Assembly (NCBI GenBank): GCA_003228415.1
Contig: QIDL01000004.1
Location: 1-11,401 of the forward strand
Direction of reading: 5' to 3'
Source: Gammaproteobacteria bacterium
GTDB lineage: Bacteria; Pseudomonadota; Gammaproteobacteria; Pseudomonadales; Azotimanducaceae
Length of the DNA stretch: 11,401 bases
Part shown: one piece after another, positions 8,675-11,401 of the stretch
Layout of the letters: each line of letters begins with the position of its first letter
Position numbering within the stretch: position 1 is the first letter of the stretch
Translations under genes and position numbers: made by a program
Notes under the pieces: generated by a model
What the model was told of the DNA's origin: nothing
The model's input: the letters and a program-made list of their open reading frames with translations, nothing else
Databases searched by the model: none

Positions 8675-10660
8675 ATGTTCAAGAAAATCCTCATTGCCAA
8701 TCGGGGTGAAATAGCTTGTCGGATCATCCGAACGGCAAAGCTGATGGGTATCGAAACGGTTGCCATCTACTCGGAAGCCGATACTGGCGCACTGCATGTC
8801 CGCATGGCCGACGAAGCCGTCCACGTCGGCGGTTCGGCCTCCAGCGACAGTTATCTGCGAATTGACCGGGTTCTCGCAGCCATCGAGCAAACCGGTGCCG
8901 AGGCTGTGCATCCGGGCTACGGCTTCCTCTCGGAAAACGCCGAGTTTGCCGAGGCTCTGGCAGCGGCCGGGGTTGAATTTATCGGCCCGGGAATTCGCGC
9001 CATCACCAGCATGGGTGACAAGATCGCCTCGAAACGGCTGGCCGCCGAAGTGGGCGTGAACACGATTCCTGGTTATACCGATGTCATAAAGGATGCCGAC
9101 CAGGCAATCCAGGTCGCCAGCGAAATCGGTTATCCAGTGATGCTCAAAGCCAGCGCCGGAGGCGGCGGCAAGGGGATGAGGGTGGTCTGGAACGACAGCG
9201 AGTGCAGGGACGGATTCGATAGTACCCGTGCAGAGGCAAGATCGAGCTTCGGCGATGATCGAATCTTTGCCGAGAAGTTCATCGAGCAGCCCAGGCACAT
9301 CGAGATTCAGGTTCTGGCAGACAAGCAGGGTAACGCTATCTACCTCGGCGAGCGGGAGTGCTCGATTCAGCGTCGCCACCAGAAAGTGATCGAGGAAGCC
9401 CCTTCACCATTCCTCGATCAGGAAACCCGTCAGGCCATGGGTGAACAGGCAATCAAACTGGCGAGTGCGGTGGACTACTCATCAGCCGGAACCGTGGAGT
9501 TCATCGTCGATGCCGAGCGGAACTTCTACTTTCTGGAGATGAACACCCGACTACAGGTCGAGCACCCTGTCACCGAGTTCGTCACAGGCCAGGATCTGGT
9601 TGAACACATGATTCGCATCGCCGCCGGTGAGTCCCTGAACTTGAAACAGGAAGATGTGAAGTTGACCGGCTGGGCACTGGAAGCTCGGGTCTACGCGGAA
9701 GATCCATTCAGGAATTTCCTACCGTCGATCGGCCGTCTGGTGCGCTACCGGCCACCGCAGCAAAACGACCATGTTCGAGTGGATTCCGGGATCGAGGAAG
9801 GCAGCGAGGTATCGATATTCTACGATCCGATGATCGCAAAGCTGGTTACCTACGGAGAATCGAGAGAACAAGCAATCCAACACATGGGCGATGCGCTCGA
9901 TGCTTACTACATCAGAGGTGTCCATCACAACATCAGCTTCCTGAATGCTCTGATCGCGCACCCCAGGTTCGCCGAAGGTCGACTTTCCACCAATTTCATC
10001 GCCGAAGAATATCCGGACGGCTTTCATGCCAGCGACGTTCCGCAGGTCGATCCCATGGTTCCGGTGGCGATTGCTGCGGTAGCCCATCGAATCATCGTCC
10101 ACCGAGGCTCGCAGATCAGCGGCCAGACCCGCCGTTTCGAACTCTCCGAGCGGGAAGACTGGGTGGTGATCGCCAACAACGTTCACTACCCTGTGGAAGT
10201 TGTGGAGGTTGCTCACGGCTTCGAGGTTCAATACGCCGACGCGGTTTATCGCATCACCACCGATTGGACCATTGGCGATCCGGTGTTGGAAGCGGAAGTC
10301 AACGGGGTCGCTGTTTCGATGCAGCTCGATCGCCGCGGTGCGGGGTACCAACTCTATCACCGCGGCGCAGCAATCAAGGCGATGGTACTTTCTCCCAGCA
10401 GCGCGGAACTCGTTGGGCACATGATCGAACGGGAGCCACCCGATCTCGGCAAGTTCCTGCTCTCTCCCATGCCCGGTCTGCTCATCAGACTATCTGTTGC
10501 AGAAGGAGACGAAGTGAAAGCCGGCGAAGAGCTGGCTGCGGTGGAAGCCATGAAGATGGAGAACAGCCTTCGCGCCACCGAAAACGTCGTTGTCGCCAGG
10601 ATCCTGGTCGCGGAAGGCGACAGCCTCGAAGTCGATCAAGCCATACTGGAGTTCAAGTAG
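8675..10660 (+). CDS. pccA: Propionyl-CoA carboxylase alpha chain (biotin carboxylase plus biotin carrier)
   Basis: This 661-residue subunit carboxylates its own biotin with ATP and bicarbonate and hands the carboxyl to PccB. The biotin carboxylase domain fills about 1-445: the N-terminus KILIANRGEIACRI, the ATP-grasp glycine loop KASAGGGGKGM (158-168), HIEIQVLAD (208-216), the catalytic ERECSIQRRHQK (227-237), and EMNTRLQVEHPVTE (288-301). A less conserved region at about 455-590 fits the BT domain that docks the alpha and beta chains. The biotin carrier domain is at about 595-661, with SPMPG and the EAMKMEN site, where K627 takes the biotin. All key residues are present and length is normal. 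It follows pccB after 11 bases, with only a weak TAGG at the pccB stop codon as ribosome site. The three-domain form plus the adjacent PccB makes PccA much likelier than methylcrotonyl-CoA carboxylase; no enoyl-CoA hydratase or isovaleryl-CoA dehydrogenase gene is present. Confidence 0.94.
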   Translation: MFKKILIANRGEIACRIIRTAKLMGIETVAIYSEADTGALHVRMADEAVHVGGSASSDSYLRIDRVLAAIEQTGAEAVHPGYGFLSENAEFAEALAAAGVEFIGPGIRAITSMGDKIASKRLAAEVGVNTIPGYTDVIKDADQAIQVASEIGYPVMLKASAGGGGKGMRVVWNDSECRDGFDSTRAEARSSFGDDRIFAEKFIEQPRHIEIQVLADKQGNAIYLGERECSIQRRHQKVIEEAPSPFLDQETRQAMGEQAIKLASAVDYSSAGTVEFIVDAERNFYFLEMNTRLQVEHPVTEFVTGQDLVEHMIRIAAGESLNLKQEDVKLTGWALEARVYAEDPFRNFLPSIGRLVRYRPPQQNDHVRVDSGIEEGSEVSIFYDPMIAKLVTYGESREQAIQHMGDALDAYYIRGVHHNISFLNALIAHPRFAEGRLSTNFIAEEYPDGFHASDVPQVDPMVPVAIAAVAHRIIVHRGSQISGQTRRFELSEREDWVVIANNVHYPVEVVEVAHGFEVQYADAVYRITTDWTIGDPVLEAEVNGVAVSMQLDRRGAGYQLYHRGAAIKAMVLSPSSAELVGHMIEREPPDLGKFLLSPMPGLLIRLSVAEGDEVKAGEELAAVEAMKMENSLRATENVVVARILVAEGDSLEVDQAILEFK

Positions 10661-10676
10661 TTCGGTCGCATCCTGT

Positions 10677-11372
10677 TCACCGGGTTTGGCGTTTCTTTGG
10701 TGGCCCTGCACTGGTGTATCGGGTACCCGGAGGATCAACCGCCCAGTCCGGCGCTTCCCCCCAGCCATCCTGAAAAACCAGTTCCTTGAGCGGCCGCCTT
10801 CTGACTGGCCCATGGCTGCCCTGAGGACGGCCCATGGTGACGGTCGCAGCGATGAACGCGTCTTCGGGTATGTCGAGCAGTTCGGTGAGTTCTTTCACCA
10901 CCATGCCGTGGAATCCTGTGATTACGCCGCCATAGCCCAGCGCCCGGGCAGCGAGCATGAGATTCTGGACGGCAGGATAGACAGATGCACCTTCCAGGGG
11001 ATGCGGTTCCCGGTAGCGCACCATACAGGGCAGAATCAGTGCCGGCGCGGTTTCGAAGTTTTCGACGTAATGATCCATGCTTCGAGCCATCCGCGCCTTG
11101 GGGGAGTCGGACGCCACTCCGGACCCCTGGGCATATCCATCGGACTGGCGCTTGGCTGTCCAGTACCGCTTCGCAACCGAGCCGATCAGTTGTTTCGCCT
11201 CCACAGCCCTGGGTCCGTCCGTAAGCACCAGGAACCGAAATGGCTGCCGGTTGGAACCACTCGGCGCTCTGGTCGCAGCAAACAGCATGGCCCGAAGAGC
11301 GGCAGGCGGGATCGGCTCATCGGTGTAGCGCCGTATCGCGCGGGTCGTGATCAGACCTTCCAGCATCCCCAC
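10677..11372 (-). CDS. Nitroreductase-family FMN-dependent oxidoreductase (start uncertain, may extend past the window)
   Basis: The protein is at least 231 residues and belongs to the FMN-binding nitroreductase family, cytosolic NAD(P)H-dependent enzymes with varied natural substrates. FMN-contact segments are TRAIRRY (10-16), RAPSGSNRQPFRF (35-47), PAVQNLMLAARALGYGG (133-149) and the GRP at 181-183 followed by an RRRPL basic stretch. The stretch at about 65-110 is a variable insert, and the C-terminal tail after about 200 is polar. The start drawn here is GTG at 11372; an ATG follows at 11366. The frame remains open to 11401, where the last two visible bases read xTG, so the true start could lie at or just beyond the edge. 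Its stop is 16 bases from the pccA stop, on the opposite strand, with no clear terminator between them. The substrate cannot be told from sequence; a link to propionate metabolism is not implied. Confidence 0.85.
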   Translation of the reverse strand: MGMLEGLITTRAIRRYTDEPIPPAALRAMLFAATRAPSGSNRQPFRFLVLTDGPRAVEAKQLIGSVAKRYWTAKRQSDGYAQGSGVASDSPKARMARSMDHYVENFETAPALILPCMVRYREPHPLEGASVYPAVQNLMLAARALGYGGVITGFHGMVVKELTELLDIPEDAFIAATVTMGRPQGSHGPVRRRPLKELVFQDGWGEAPDWAVDPPGTRYTSAGPPKKRQTR

Positions 11373-11401
11373 CTGATCGTCTGGCAGGCCCTGGGTCGCC
11401 A

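Noticed and set aside
8579..9379. Minus-strand open frame of 266 codons across the pccB-pccA junction
   Set aside because: Antisense to two strongly supported genes; no recognisable product.
9719..10420. Minus-strand open frame of 233 codons opposite pccA
   Set aside because: Antisense shadow of the pccA biotin carboxylase/BT region; composition is not protein-like.
10661..10676. Possible bidirectional terminator between pccA and the nitroreductase gene
   Set aside because: Only 16 bases separate the stops, and I see no stem with a T-run there.

Overview
The window reads as a stretch of ordinary chromosome from a Gram-negative, probably heterotrophic proteobacterium. A gammaproteobacterium is my guess from the gene set and protein style; the sequence does not prove it. 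GC looks moderately high, in the mid-to-upper 50s by eye and not computed. A peptidase with a lipoprotein signal peptide fits a Gram-negative envelope. Coding density is very high, no gene-free stretch exceeds about 120 bases, and I see no RNA genes, insertion sequences, CRISPR arrays or long repeats.

Left part (1-4846, all on the minus strand, so read right to left): a tightly packed four-gene set. It starts with a fused alpha/beta E1 of the branched-chain/pyruvate 2-oxoacid dehydrogenase type (4846 to 2624). A divergent FabD-fold acyltransferase follows (2634 to 1594), overlapping it by 11 bases. Then comes an ALDH7-family aldehyde dehydrogenase of the alpha-aminoadipate semialdehyde (antiquitin) type (1560 to 61). 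Three bases later begins a protein with a Rossmann dinucleotide-binding start, cut by the window edge. The spacing implies one co-translated operon. The ALDH7 signature suggests lysine/pipecolate/aminoadipate breakdown. The E1 is then a candidate for the 2-oxoadipate (or branched 2-oxoacid) decarboxylation step, and the acyltransferase is an unexplained partner.

Middle (4926-7127): an M13 (neprilysin/PepO-like) zinc metallopeptidase lipoprotein, also on the minus strand, 79 bases upstream of the E1 gene. A 117-base divergent intergenic region separates it from the right-hand genes and holds plausible overlapping back-to-back promoters.

Right part (7128-10660, plus strand): a two-gene operon for propionyl-CoA carboxylase, beta (carboxyltransferase) then alpha (biotin carboxylase plus biotin carrier). 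It converts propionyl-CoA from branched amino acids and odd-chain acids to methylmalonyl-CoA. A nitroreductase-family flavoprotein gene converges on it from the right edge (stop at 10677) and stays open to the last base.

The theme is amino-acid and short acyl-CoA catabolism: an outer peptidase, a 2-oxoacid and semialdehyde dehydrogenase set, and propionyl-CoA carboxylase. The least explained part is the fused E1 plus atypical acyltransferase pair. Nothing in the window proves a wholly new system.
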